Below are positions 16,448-24,088 of a stretch of 47,108 bases of DNA, one piece after another. Both the position numbers and the translations under genes were made by a program. How positions within the stretch are numbered: position 1 is the stretch's first letter; each line of letters opens with the position of its first letter. Below the pieces are notes generated by a model. It saw only the letters and a program-made list of their open reading frames with translations, did no database searches and was not told the DNA's origin. Source of the stretch: DAIRUS01 sp036803205 (GTDB lineage: Bacteria; Patescibacteriota; Minisyncoccia; Minisyncoccales; GBS-2); contig DAIRUS010000006.1 of the NCBI GenBank assembly GCA_036803205.1, positions 1-47,108 of the forward strand, given 5' to 3'.

Positions 16448-17314
16448 ATGTATAAATCTTATTTTAAATTGTTGCGGATAAAAGATTGGCGAGCCTATTT
16501 TTTAATTGCCCTTTTAGGATTTTTGGTCTCCAAGGGATATTTATCTTCTTTAAGAGAAATAATAACTTTTTGGACTGTCATTTTGTTTTTTTTGGCTTTT
16601 GGTTTTTCAATTAATGATTGCTTTGACACCAAAGAAGATGCTTTAGATAGCGAAAAAAGGAAGCTTGTTATTTCTCGAGAAATAAGCTTTCAAAAGGGAT
16701 TATTTTTTTCAATTGTTTTAGTCATTTTAGGATTATTTTTAACAATAAGGTTTGGTTTGATTCCTTTTCTTTTGGCCCTAGGAAATGTCTTGCTAGCCCT
16801 TTTTTATTCAGCCCCACCCCTGAGATTCAAATCTAGGCCTTTTCTTGATTTGTTTTCTCACGGATTATTCGCCGGAGCTCTCATTTTTTTATTTCCTGTT
16901 CTGATTTTTAATAAAAACCTAGAGTTATTTCATTACCTAATTGCTTTTTCTATTTTTTGGGTTTCCGTGAGCATGGAATTAAGAAACCATTTAGAGGATT
17001 ATGAATTTGACAAAAAAGCCGGCTTAAAAACCACCGTTTGCTTTTTGGGCCTTGAAAAAGCAGAAAAGCTTTTAAGGTCTATGACCTCATTTTTTCCTTT
17101 AATTTTTTCTCCCATTTTCTTTTTATTTTCTTCCAAATATCTCATTCTCTTTTTAATTCTCACCCTGATTTTCCTTCCCGTCTTTTTGTTTTCTCCTTTA
17201 GACAATAAACAACTAATGAGAGCTAAAGAAAAATTTAAAAAATTAAAGAATTATAGAATAATAGATGCCTATACGATTTTTTCTTTCGGATTAATTATAA
17301 TAGCTACAATCTGA
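16448..17314 (+). CDS. UbiA-family prenyltransferase
   Basis: The 288-aa membrane protein has about eight to nine helices. Both UbiA aspartate-rich motifs are present: NDCFDTKEDALD (about 57-68) and ELRNHLEDYEFDKKAG (about 177-192). YSAPPLRFKSRP in the middle is also typical. It would transfer a prenyl group from a diphosphate made by the neighbouring polyprenyl synthase to an acceptor. Candidates include a quinone precursor, a sugar-phosphate or a glycerol-based lipid as in archaeal DGGGP synthase; the sequence does not let me choose. Confidence 0.85.
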   Translation: MYKSYFKLLRIKDWRAYFLIALLGFLVSKGYLSSLREIITFWTVILFFLAFGFSINDCFDTKEDALDSEKRKLVISREISFQKGLFFSIVLVILGLFLTIRFGLIPFLLALGNVLLALFYSAPPLRFKSRPFLDLFSHGLFAGALIFLFPVLIFNKNLELFHYLIAFSIFWVSVSMELRNHLEDYEFDKKAGLKTTVCFLGLEKAEKLLRSMTSFFPLIFSPIFFLFSSKYLILFLILTLIFLPVFLFSPLDNKQLMRAKEKFKKLKNYRIIDAYTIFSFGLIIIATI

Positions 17315-17426
17315 TCATTTGACGCCTTAGAAACAAAATAAGCCAGGAATTTTTATCGGTTAATTGCTTTTAAAAATTTATTTTGATAACATTATTTTAG
17401 CTGAGGCAGCCTGACCGAATTAAAAA

Positions 17427-17957
17427 ATGTCAACAAAAGTAATTTTAGTTGATAAAGCAGATAAAAAAATTGGCTTAGAAGAAAAAATAAAAGCCCATCT
17501 TCGGGGAAAACTTCATCGAGCCTTTTCCGTTTTCATCTTTAACAAAAAAGGAGAGCTTTTAATCCAAAAACGAGCAAAGTCAAAATATCATTCAGGAGGG
17601 CTTTGGGCAAACACTTGTTGTTCTCACCCCCGTCCAGGAGAAAACCTAAAAAAGACAGCAAAAAGTAGGTTGAAAGAGGAAATGGGAATTTATCCTTCTC
17701 TAAAAGAAGTTTTTTCTCTAGTTTACAAAGCTAAAGTAGGAAATTTAATTGAGTACGAATTTGACCACATTTTTTTCGGTCGTTTTGATGGAGAGCCAAA
17801 ACCAAACAAAAAGGAAGTTGAAGATTGGAAATGGATAAGTTTAGAAGAACTGAAAAGAGATATAAAGGAAAACCCAGAAAAATACGCCGCTTGGTTTAAA
17901 ATTATTTTAAAAAAAACAAAAATTAAAAGAATGATCCGCAATTATGCTTTTAAATAA
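17427..17957 (+). CDS. idi: Isopentenyl-diphosphate delta-isomerase, type 1
   Basis: The 176-aa Nudix-fold enzyme interconverts IPP and DMAPP. The catalytic Cys is in NTCCSHP (62-68, Cys65 by alignment with the E. coli enzyme) and the catalytic Glu is in YEFDHIF (Glu111). The Nudix-like region runs RLKEEMGI. Length matches the bacterial type 1 family. A 112-nt gap precedes it, longer than most here, so it may have its own promoter, though I could not identify one. The last 14 nt overlap fabZ. Confidence 0.93.
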   Translation: MSTKVILVDKADKKIGLEEKIKAHLRGKLHRAFSVFIFNKKGELLIQKRAKSKYHSGGLWANTCCSHPRPGENLKKTAKSRLKEEMGIYPSLKEVFSLVYKAKVGNLIEYEFDHIFFGRFDGEPKPNKKEVEDWKWISLEELKRDIKENPEKYAAWFKIILKKTKIKRMIRNYAFK

Positions 17958-18435
17958 ATCTCAGATAAAAGAAATCATCCCCTACAGAGAACCATTTTTG
18001 TTTGTTGAAGGAGTTGAAAAGATGAACGAAAACAAAATTTTTGGTTTTTACCAAACCTCAAAAGATGATTATTATTTTAAGGGCCATTTTGTTGACTTCA
18101 AAATAATGCCAGGAGTTTTAGTAGTTGAAGGCTTAGCCCAGCTTTCAACAATTTTATTGAGAGAAAAAATTGGAGAGAATCATAAAAACTATCATTTTTT
18201 AGCTTACGAGGTAAAATCTTGTCAGTTTTTCAAACCAATTTTCCCTGGAGATAAAATAATTTTAGAAGCCGAAGTTCTTGCTATTTATCCTTTGCCCAAT
18301 TCGGAAAATAAAATCGCTAGAATTAAAAGCCAGGCTTTGGTGGGGGGAGAGTTAAAATGCCAGGCGCGTTTTTCGATAGTTATTATTTTAAAAAAAGAAT
18401 TTGAAGAAAAATATAAAGGTCATCCTAAAAACTAA
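17944..18435 (+). CDS. fabZ: FabZ-type 3-hydroxyacyl dehydratase, variant motif
   Basis: The 163-aa hotdog-fold protein has the FabZ layout: an IIPYREPFLFVEGV start, the catalytic His48 in KGHF and Glu62 in MPGVLVVEGLAQ, and a later FFKPIFPGDKI strand. The usual HFPG after the His is replaced by HFVD, removing the Pro-Gly turn. It would dehydrate 3-hydroxyacyl thioesters. Lying between idi and an amino-acid-type dehydrogenase, it is separated from fabG by four genes but remains in the same direction. Confidence 0.85.
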   Translation: MLLNKSQIKEIIPYREPFLFVEGVEKMNENKIFGFYQTSKDDYYFKGHFVDFKIMPGVLVVEGLAQLSTILLREKIGENHKNYHFLAYEVKSCQFFKPIFPGDKIILEAEVLAIYPLPNSENKIARIKSQALVGGELKCQARFSIVIILKKEFEEKYKGHPKN

Positions 18436-18449
18436 CAACTACTAAAAAT

Positions 18450-19427
18450 ATGTTAATTTTAACTCAAAAAGAAATCAAAAAAGTTTTACCCTTAAGCAAA
18501 ATTTCAAAAGTAATTGAGGCAGTTGAGAGAGCATTTTTTGATTATGGAAAGAAAAAAGTTCAAATGCCACCAAAAATGTACCTTCACTTTAAAGAATTTA
18601 ATGGCGATTTAAGGATTATGCCTTCATTTTCTGAGACTTTAAATATGGCCGGGACAAAACTGGTTAATGTTCATCCGGAAAATCCTAAAAAAGGGCTTTT
18701 AACAGTGATGGCCGTCATTATCTTGAATGACCCCAAAACGGGCATACCCTTGGCCCTCATGGATGGAACCTGGATCACCGCTCTAAGAACTGGAGCAGCT
18801 TCGGCTGTTGCCACCCAATATTTAGCTAAAAAAGAGGCTAAGACTTTGGGAGTAGTTGGGGCCGGTTTTCAAGCTCTAACCCAAATTGTTGCCATCTCAA
18901 AAGTAAGAAGGTTAAAAGAAATTTTAGTTTATGATATTAACGAAAAAGCAATTGAAAATTTAAAAAACATTTTGGCTCGAGAGAAAATTAAAGTTGAAAA
19001 AGGAAGATTAATTGAGGTTTGCCAGAAAGAGATTTTAGTTACCGCTACTCCAGCCAAAGAACCAATAGTTCAAAGCGAATGGATTTTGCCCGGTACTCAT
19101 ATTAACGCCATTGGCGCTGATGCCCCCGGCAAAGAAGAGTTAGAACCAAAAATTTTAACTAAAGCCAAAATAGTTATTGACTGTTGGAACCAAGCTAGTC
19201 ATTCAGGTGAAATTAATGTTCCTTTAGCCAAAGGAATAATTCAAAGAGAGAATATTTACTCTGAATTGGGAGAAATTGTGAGTAGAGAAAAACCGGGTCG
19301 AGAAAATGAAAAAGAAATTACCGTTTTTGATTCAACCGGTTTGGCAATTCAGGATTTGTATACCGCTAATTTGGTCTATCAATTAGCAAAAAGGAAAAAA
19401 ATCGGCAGAAAGATAGAAATTGTTTAG
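18450..19427 (+). CDS. Ornithine cyclodeaminase/mu-crystallin family protein
   Basis: The 325-aa protein belongs to the family that includes ornithine cyclodeaminase, archaeal alanine dehydrogenase and ketimine reductase. Signatures are KLVNVHPENPKKGLLTV, DGTWITALRTGAASAVATQYLA and the Rossmann motif GVVGAGFQALTQI. GTHINAIGADAPGKEEL and the C-terminal FDSTGLAIQDL follow. It uses NAD(P)H on an amino or imino acid. I cannot assign the substrate, and no proline or ornithine gene is nearby. Its place inside a lipid cluster is odd. Confidence 0.85.
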   Translation: MLILTQKEIKKVLPLSKISKVIEAVERAFFDYGKKKVQMPPKMYLHFKEFNGDLRIMPSFSETLNMAGTKLVNVHPENPKKGLLTVMAVIILNDPKTGIPLALMDGTWITALRTGAASAVATQYLAKKEAKTLGVVGAGFQALTQIVAISKVRRLKEILVYDINEKAIENLKNILAREKIKVEKGRLIEVCQKEILVTATPAKEPIVQSEWILPGTHINAIGADAPGKEELEPKILTKAKIVIDCWNQASHSGEINVPLAKGIIQRENIYSELGEIVSREKPGRENEKEITVFDSTGLAIQDLYTANLVYQLAKRKKIGRKIEIV

Positions 19428-19439
19428 AAATTTAAACCT

Positions 19440-19955
19440 ATGGAAAATTTATCTCTACCACTCAAAACAAAGATTGCCGCCTGGATTATGATTATAAAGG
19501 GTAGCACGGGTATTTTAACTAGTATTATTTCTATAATCCTGATCTTTCGGGTTTTAGCGAAGGGTGCTTTGAGTCCAGAGACCACTCTCGGTGGCGGTGT
19601 ATTGCTATTATTAGCTGCTTTTTATTTTAATTCTGGCCTTCTTTTTTTGTTCCTTCCAGGACTGTTGCTTTTAGTGAAAAAGAAAAAGTGGACTTGGTAT
19701 TATGCAATTTTTAGTTTGTTGCTTCTTCTTTCAGCTTTTAACCTCTTTGTATTGGGAAATATTTTAAGTGCAGAGAAAATCTTAAAACTACCTTTTTTCA
19801 GAGAAGACCCTAGTTTAATTCTTGTTTTTATCGTTGAGTTTTTTAGAAGTTATTTGAATATACCCCTGTTTTTTCTTTTTGGAGATTTATATCTCATCAT
19901 CTCCCTTTTTCTCCTTCTTTTGGATCGGAAAAATTTCTGGAAACTTGCTAAATAA
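19440..19955 (+). CDS. Hypothetical four-helix membrane protein
   Basis: I do not recognise this 171-aa protein. It has a short basic N-terminus and four hydrophobic segments, at about 13-37, 50-80, 87-110 and 135-163. A KKKK-type cluster after the second helix fits a cytoplasmic loop. It is spaced 12 nt from the upstream gene and 5 nt from fabK, so it is part of the operon. No catalytic motif is visible. Confidence 0.65.
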   Translation: MENLSLPLKTKIAAWIMIIKGSTGILTSIISIILIFRVLAKGALSPETTLGGGVLLLLAAFYFNSGLLFLFLPGLLLLVKKKKWTWYYAIFSLLLLLSAFNLFVLGNILSAEKILKLPFFREDPSLILVFIVEFFRSYLNIPLFFLFGDLYLIISLFLLLLDRKNFWKLAK

Positions 19956-19960
19956 AACCT

Positions 19961-20875
19961 ATGTTTGAAAAAAATCCAATTTGTCAACTTTTAGGGATTA
20001 AATACCCCATTATTCAAGGAGGAATGGCGGGAATTTCAGAACATAATTTAGTTTCGGCCGTCTCTCAAGCTGGCGGTCTAGGCGTCATTGGTTCTGGTTT
20101 AATGTCGGCCAATTGGTTGGAAAATGAAATTCAAAAAACAAAAGAAAAAACCAAAAATCCTTTCGGCGTCAATTTATTTTTGCAAAACCCAAAAATTGAA
20201 GAATTAGTAAGAATAGTGATGAAATATCGAGTTTTAGCGGTTTTTACCGGTGGTGGAAACCCCCTACCTCTTTTTCCTTATTTACAAGCTGCTGGAATTA
20301 AGATAATTCCGGTTGTTCCCTCACCGAGATTGGCAAAGAAAATGGAAGATAATGGTGCTGATGCGGTGGTAGTTGAAGGATTAGAGTCTGGTGGTCATAT
20401 TGGAGAAAACACAACTTTTTGTTTAATTCCCCAGGCTAAAACTCTTCTCCAAAAAATTCCCTTAATCGCTGCTGGGGGAATTTATGATGGACAGACTGCT
20501 AAAGCAGCCTTTCTCCTTGGTGCTGATGGAATTCAAATGGGAACAAGATTTTTAGCCTCCAAAGAATGTATTGTTTCCCTAAATTATAAGAAGAAAATTA
20601 TTGAGGCAACCGCTGATGATATTGAAGTTGTTTTGAGATTTACCGGCCATCCTTTAAGGGTAATTAAAAATCAGTGGTCAGAGAAAATGAAAAAATTAGA
20701 AGAAAAAGGAGCTTTTCCGGAAGAAATAAAGGCTGAAAAAATTGCCGGCTCTTTAGGCGGTGAGAACGTTGAAAATATTCCTCTTTTGGCTGGATTATCA
20801 GCTGTCGGAATTTCAGAAATAAAAAGTTGTCAAGAAATTATTGAAGAGATTGTTTCTGCTTTTACTGCCAACTAA
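19961..20875 (+). CDS. fabK: FabK-type enoyl reductase/nitronate monooxygenase family
   Basis: The 304-aa TIM-barrel flavoprotein starts with LLGIKYPIIQGGMAGIS, followed by AGGLGVIGSG and PFGVNLFL. The EGLESGGHIG segment (about 139-148) holds the conserved His, and IAAGGIYDG and LGADGIQMGTRF bind FMN. FabK reduces enoyl-ACP with NADH and FMN. Close relatives include nitronate monooxygenases. The presence of fabG, fabZ, plsC and accC around it favours the enoyl reductase role. Confidence 0.85.
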   Translation: MFEKNPICQLLGIKYPIIQGGMAGISEHNLVSAVSQAGGLGVIGSGLMSANWLENEIQKTKEKTKNPFGVNLFLQNPKIEELVRIVMKYRVLAVFTGGGNPLPLFPYLQAAGIKIIPVVPSPRLAKKMEDNGADAVVVEGLESGGHIGENTTFCLIPQAKTLLQKIPLIAAGGIYDGQTAKAAFLLGADGIQMGTRFLASKECIVSLNYKKKIIEATADDIEVVLRFTGHPLRVIKNQWSEKMKKLEEKGAFPEEIKAEKIAGSLGGENVENIPLLAGLSAVGISEIKSCQEIIEEIVSAFTAN

Positions 20876-20899
20876 AAAAATACTGAAATTTTTCTCGGC

Positions 20900-21562
20900 A
20901 TGAATAAAATTTTTTCTTGGTTTTGTAAAATTTTTTTGAAACCAATTGTTAATTTAATTTGGATAAAAGAAGTGAGAGGACTGGAAAATGTGCCAAAAAC
21001 AAATTTTATTTTGGCCTCAAATCACCAAAGCCATTGGGACCAAGTGACCAACGCCTACATTTGTGTGCCGAGAAGATTTACCTACCTTGGCCAGATTGAT
21101 AAATATACTGGTTTTGAAAGATTTCTAAGAGATCTTCTTTATACTCTTGCCGGGGTTATACCCATTCATCGTCAGGATTCTGGTTCAAAGCAAAAAGCGA
21201 TGGAAGAGTGTAAAAAAAGACTAAAAAAGGGAGAGATTCTCATTTTCTATCCTGAAGGAACAAGAAGTAAAGACGGAAAAATTGGCGAAGGAAAATTAGG
21301 AATTGCCAAACTCCATTTAGAGAGCGGAGTTCCCATTTTGCCGGTGGCAAACAAAGGTAACTTTGAAATAATGCCAGTTGGTACTCGATTTCCTAAATTT
21401 AAAAAAATTATTAGAATGAACATCGGAAAATTGTTGGATTTTTCAGCCGAAAGAGAAAAAGCTCAAAATCTTTCTAAGACAAGCCAAGAATATAATAAAA
21501 TTTGTCAACAAATTACTGAAAAGGTTATGGCTGAAATCAAAAAATTATTTGACCAACTATGA
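20900..21562 (+). CDS. plsC: 1-acylglycerol-3-phosphate acyltransferase (PlsC)
   Basis: The 220-aa membrane-associated enzyme adds the second acyl chain to lysophosphatidic acid. The HX4D catalytic motif is in NHQSHWD, and the substrate motif FYPEGTRSKDG and the VPILPVA strand are present. Length is normal. The gene ends in TGA overlapping the accC ATG by 4 nt, so the two are translationally coupled. It shares the phosphatidic acid route with plsY at 25636. Confidence 0.92.
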   Translation: MNKIFSWFCKIFLKPIVNLIWIKEVRGLENVPKTNFILASNHQSHWDQVTNAYICVPRRFTYLGQIDKYTGFERFLRDLLYTLAGVIPIHRQDSGSKQKAMEECKKRLKKGEILIFYPEGTRSKDGKIGEGKLGIAKLHLESGVPILPVANKGNFEIMPVGTRFPKFKKIIRMNIGKLLDFSAEREKAQNLSKTSQEYNKICQQITEKVMAEIKKLFDQL

Positions 21563-23136
21563 TTAAAAAAGTTTTAATTGCCAATCGAGGAGAAATTGCC
21601 TTAAGAATTATCAGAACCTGTAGAGAAATGGGTATCAAAACAGTTGCTCTCTGTCCGGTAGCTGGTCAAGAACCCAACTTTATTGAAAGTAGTTTGGCTG
21701 ATGAATACTATCTTTTAGAAGAAGAGGGATCCCAAGGCTATTTGAATATCAAAAAGATTTTGGAAATTGGAAAAAAAGCAAAGGTTGATGCTATTCATCC
21801 TGGTTATGGGTTTTTGGCCGAAAACTGGCTTTTTGCCAAGCTTTGTGAAAAACAAAAAATAAAATTCATCGGCCCCCATTGTTCAGTTTTAAAAAAATTA
21901 GAAGATAAGATTGAGGCAAAAAAACTAGCTAAAAAACTAGGCTTTCCTATTTTGCCAATGAGCGATGGTTCAATTAAATCTTTCAAAGATTTAAAAAAGT
22001 GGATTTTGAAAATTAACCCCCCATTTGTTTTAAAAGCCCGAAGAGGGGGAGGAGGAATTGGAATTAGAGCAATTAATGGTGAATTTAGTATTGGTGAAAT
22101 TTTTAATGTGGCTTTGGGAATAAAAAGACAAATGAGAATGGCTTTTGCCGATACCGAATTTTTTCTTGAGAAGTATTTACCGGAAGCAAAACATATTGAG
22201 TTTCAGATTATGGGAGATGGTAAAAATTTTCTTTACTTGGGTGAAAGGGAGTGTACAATTCAAAGGAGGTTTCAAAAAATTTTAGAAGAAGCGCCATCAA
22301 CAATTTTAGATCAGGAGACGAGAGAAAAAATGGGAAACTTATCTTTAAAATTGGCTAAAGAATTAAAATACCAAACCGTTGGCACGGTTGAGTTTTTGGT
22401 TGACAAGGAAAAAAACTTCTATTTTCTAGAAGTTAATCCCCGCCTTCAAGTTGAGCATCCGGTAACCGAGGCAATAACAGGAATAGATATAGTTGAGCAA
22501 CAAATTAGAATCTCCCAGGGAGAAAAAATTTCCTTTTCCCAGGATGATATTTTCTTGAACGGTTGGGCAATCGAAGCGAGAATTAATGCCGAAGATCCTA
22601 ATCAAAATTTTAAGCCTTCTCCGGGAAAAATCGAAAAATATTTACCTCCTGGCGGTCAAGGGATTTTTATTCACACCTTTTTGCATGAGGGACAGGAAGT
22701 TTTTCCCTATTTTGACCCCCTTTTAGCTAAAGTAATAGGCTATGGGAAAGAAAGAAAAGAGGCTATTGCGAAATTAAAAAGAGCCCTAAACGAAATTGTG
22801 ATTGGCGGAATAAAAACCAATATTTCTTTTTTGAAAGCAGTGTTGGACGATGGAAAGTTTTTGAGTGGGGATTTTACTACTGACTTTATTGAAAAAAATA
22901 AAATTTTAGAAAAAATTAAAATACCAGAAATCTGCAAGATACGTTTACCCACAAAAGAAGAGCTTTCCGAAGAAAAAATTGCTCAAATTATCTATCAAAT
23001 CTATCAAGCTTTAAAAAAAGAGAAGGAAGTTCCAATAGAAAAAGAGGCGTCTTCTTTTTGGAAAATGGCTGGAAGGTTTGGTCCGGAGACAAATTTTAAT
23101 AAAAATTCTTCTTGGCGACAGATTACCAAAATTTAA
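21559..23136 (+). CDS. accC: Biotin carboxylase subunit of acyl-CoA carboxylase
   Basis: The 525-aa ATP-grasp enzyme carboxylates the biotin of the carrier protein encoded next. It begins with KKVLIANRGEIALRIIRT. IHPGYGFLAEN, the Gly-rich loop KARRGGGGIGIR, RECTIQRRFQK, and the catalytic EVNPRLQVEHPVTE segment are all present. It is about 75 residues longer than E. coli AccC. The extra C-terminus (after about 450) is a charged helical tail of unknown role. It shares one base with the start of the carrier gene (TAATG). Confidence 0.93.
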   Translation: MIKKVLIANRGEIALRIIRTCREMGIKTVALCPVAGQEPNFIESSLADEYYLLEEEGSQGYLNIKKILEIGKKAKVDAIHPGYGFLAENWLFAKLCEKQKIKFIGPHCSVLKKLEDKIEAKKLAKKLGFPILPMSDGSIKSFKDLKKWILKINPPFVLKARRGGGGIGIRAINGEFSIGEIFNVALGIKRQMRMAFADTEFFLEKYLPEAKHIEFQIMGDGKNFLYLGERECTIQRRFQKILEEAPSTILDQETREKMGNLSLKLAKELKYQTVGTVEFLVDKEKNFYFLEVNPRLQVEHPVTEAITGIDIVEQQIRISQGEKISFSQDDIFLNGWAIEARINAEDPNQNFKPSPGKIEKYLPPGGQGIFIHTFLHEGQEVFPYFDPLLAKVIGYGKERKEAIAKLKRALNEIVIGGIKTNISFLKAVLDDGKFLSGDFTTDFIEKNKILEKIKIPEICKIRLPTKEELSEEKIAQIIYQIYQALKKEKEVPIEKEASSFWKMAGRFGPETNFNKNSSWRQITKI

Positions 23137-23531
23137 TGATAAAAAATCAGTCTATGGATTTTAAATTAAAGATTGGAAATAAAGAATACGATATTAAAAT
23201 TTTAGAAATTGGGGAGGAAATAAAAATTAAGGTAGGGGAGAAAGAATTTATTTTTGGCAAGGAAGCTAAAGAAAAAGCTTCTCCTCTCCAAATGTTTTTG
23301 CCAAAAAGAGATTTTACTAAAAAGGAAATTAAGGCTTCTCTTGCCGGAATTGTTTCCGAAATTTTTGTCCAAAAAGGAAATTTTCTTAAAAAAGGTCAAA
23401 AAATTTTTATTATTTCGGCAATGAAAATGGAGAATGAGGTTTTGTCGGATTTCGAAGGCAAAATAAAGGAAATTTTTGTAAAGAAAGAGCAAAAAGTTAA
23501 AGCTGGCGAAACCTTGTTAATATTGGAGTAA
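23136..23531 (+). CDS. Biotin carboxyl carrier protein
   Basis: I take the ATG at 23136, which overlaps the accC stop by one base; an internal ATG at 23154 would give 125 aa. The 131-aa protein has an N-terminal region resembling the biotin transport (BT)-like segment of acyl-CoA carboxylases. A C-terminal biotinyl domain follows, with Lys97 in the AMKM motif. The biotinyl hairpin is complete, ending in VKAGETLLILE. The adjacent birA would attach the biotin. Confidence 0.9.
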   Translation: MIKNQSMDFKLKIGNKEYDIKILEIGEEIKIKVGEKEFIFGKEAKEKASPLQMFLPKRDFTKKEIKASLAGIVSEIFVQKGNFLKKGQKIFIISAMKMENEVLSDFEGKIKEIFVKKEQKVKAGETLLILE

Positions 23532-23533
23532 AA

Positions 23534-24067
23534 ATGAAATTGAAAATTTTAGAGTTTGACAAAATTCTTTCTACTAATCTCAAAGCAAAAGAATTGGCAA
23601 AAAAAGAAATTTCTCCCTGGACAGTAGTTTTGGCTAAAAAACAAATAGCTGGTTATGGCCGTAAAGGCGAAAACTGGTTTTCCCCTTTGGGTGGACTTTA
23701 TTTTTCAATCATCCTCCCCAAAAGCAAAATTGAAGACCTCCAGACCTTGACAATTTTGGCTGCTTTTGTAATCGCCAAAGCTTTGAAGGAAAATTTTTCT
23801 TTGGAACCATTAATTAAATTGCCAAACGATGTTCTCTTAAATGGAAAAAAAGTTGCCGGCATTTTGACCGAAAATGTAATTGGATGTGAAGTTAAATTGT
23901 CGATAATGGGAATTGGATTGAATACCAATATCGAAAAATTTCCAAAAGACTTGGCAAATATCGCTACATCGCTTAAAATAGAATTGGGTAAGAAAGTAGA
24001 CAATAAAAAGATTTTAAGCCAGATTATTGAAGGATTAAAAGAACAATTGGTCACCATCAGCCAATAA
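23534..24067 (+). CDS. birA: Biotin--protein ligase (monofunctional BirA)
   Basis: The 177-aa enzyme attaches biotin to the carrier encoded 2 nt upstream. The biotinyl-AMP binding loop is AGYGRKGENW, followed by SPLGGLYFS, and KLPNDVLLNGKKVAGIL is the KWPNDV-type motif. It lacks the N-terminal HTH of E. coli BirA, so it is not a repressor. It is also shorter at the C-terminus than usual. The genomic order carboxylase, carrier, ligase, carboxyltransferase makes the target clear. Confidence 0.92.
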   Translation: MKLKILEFDKILSTNLKAKELAKKEISPWTVVLAKKQIAGYGRKGENWFSPLGGLYFSIILPKSKIEDLQTLTILAAFVIAKALKENFSLEPLIKLPNDVLLNGKKVAGILTENVIGCEVKLSIMGIGLNTNIEKFPKDLANIATSLKIELGKKVDNKKILSQIIEGLKEQLVTISQ

Positions 24068-24088
24068 CGAATAATTTTACATAATTTT

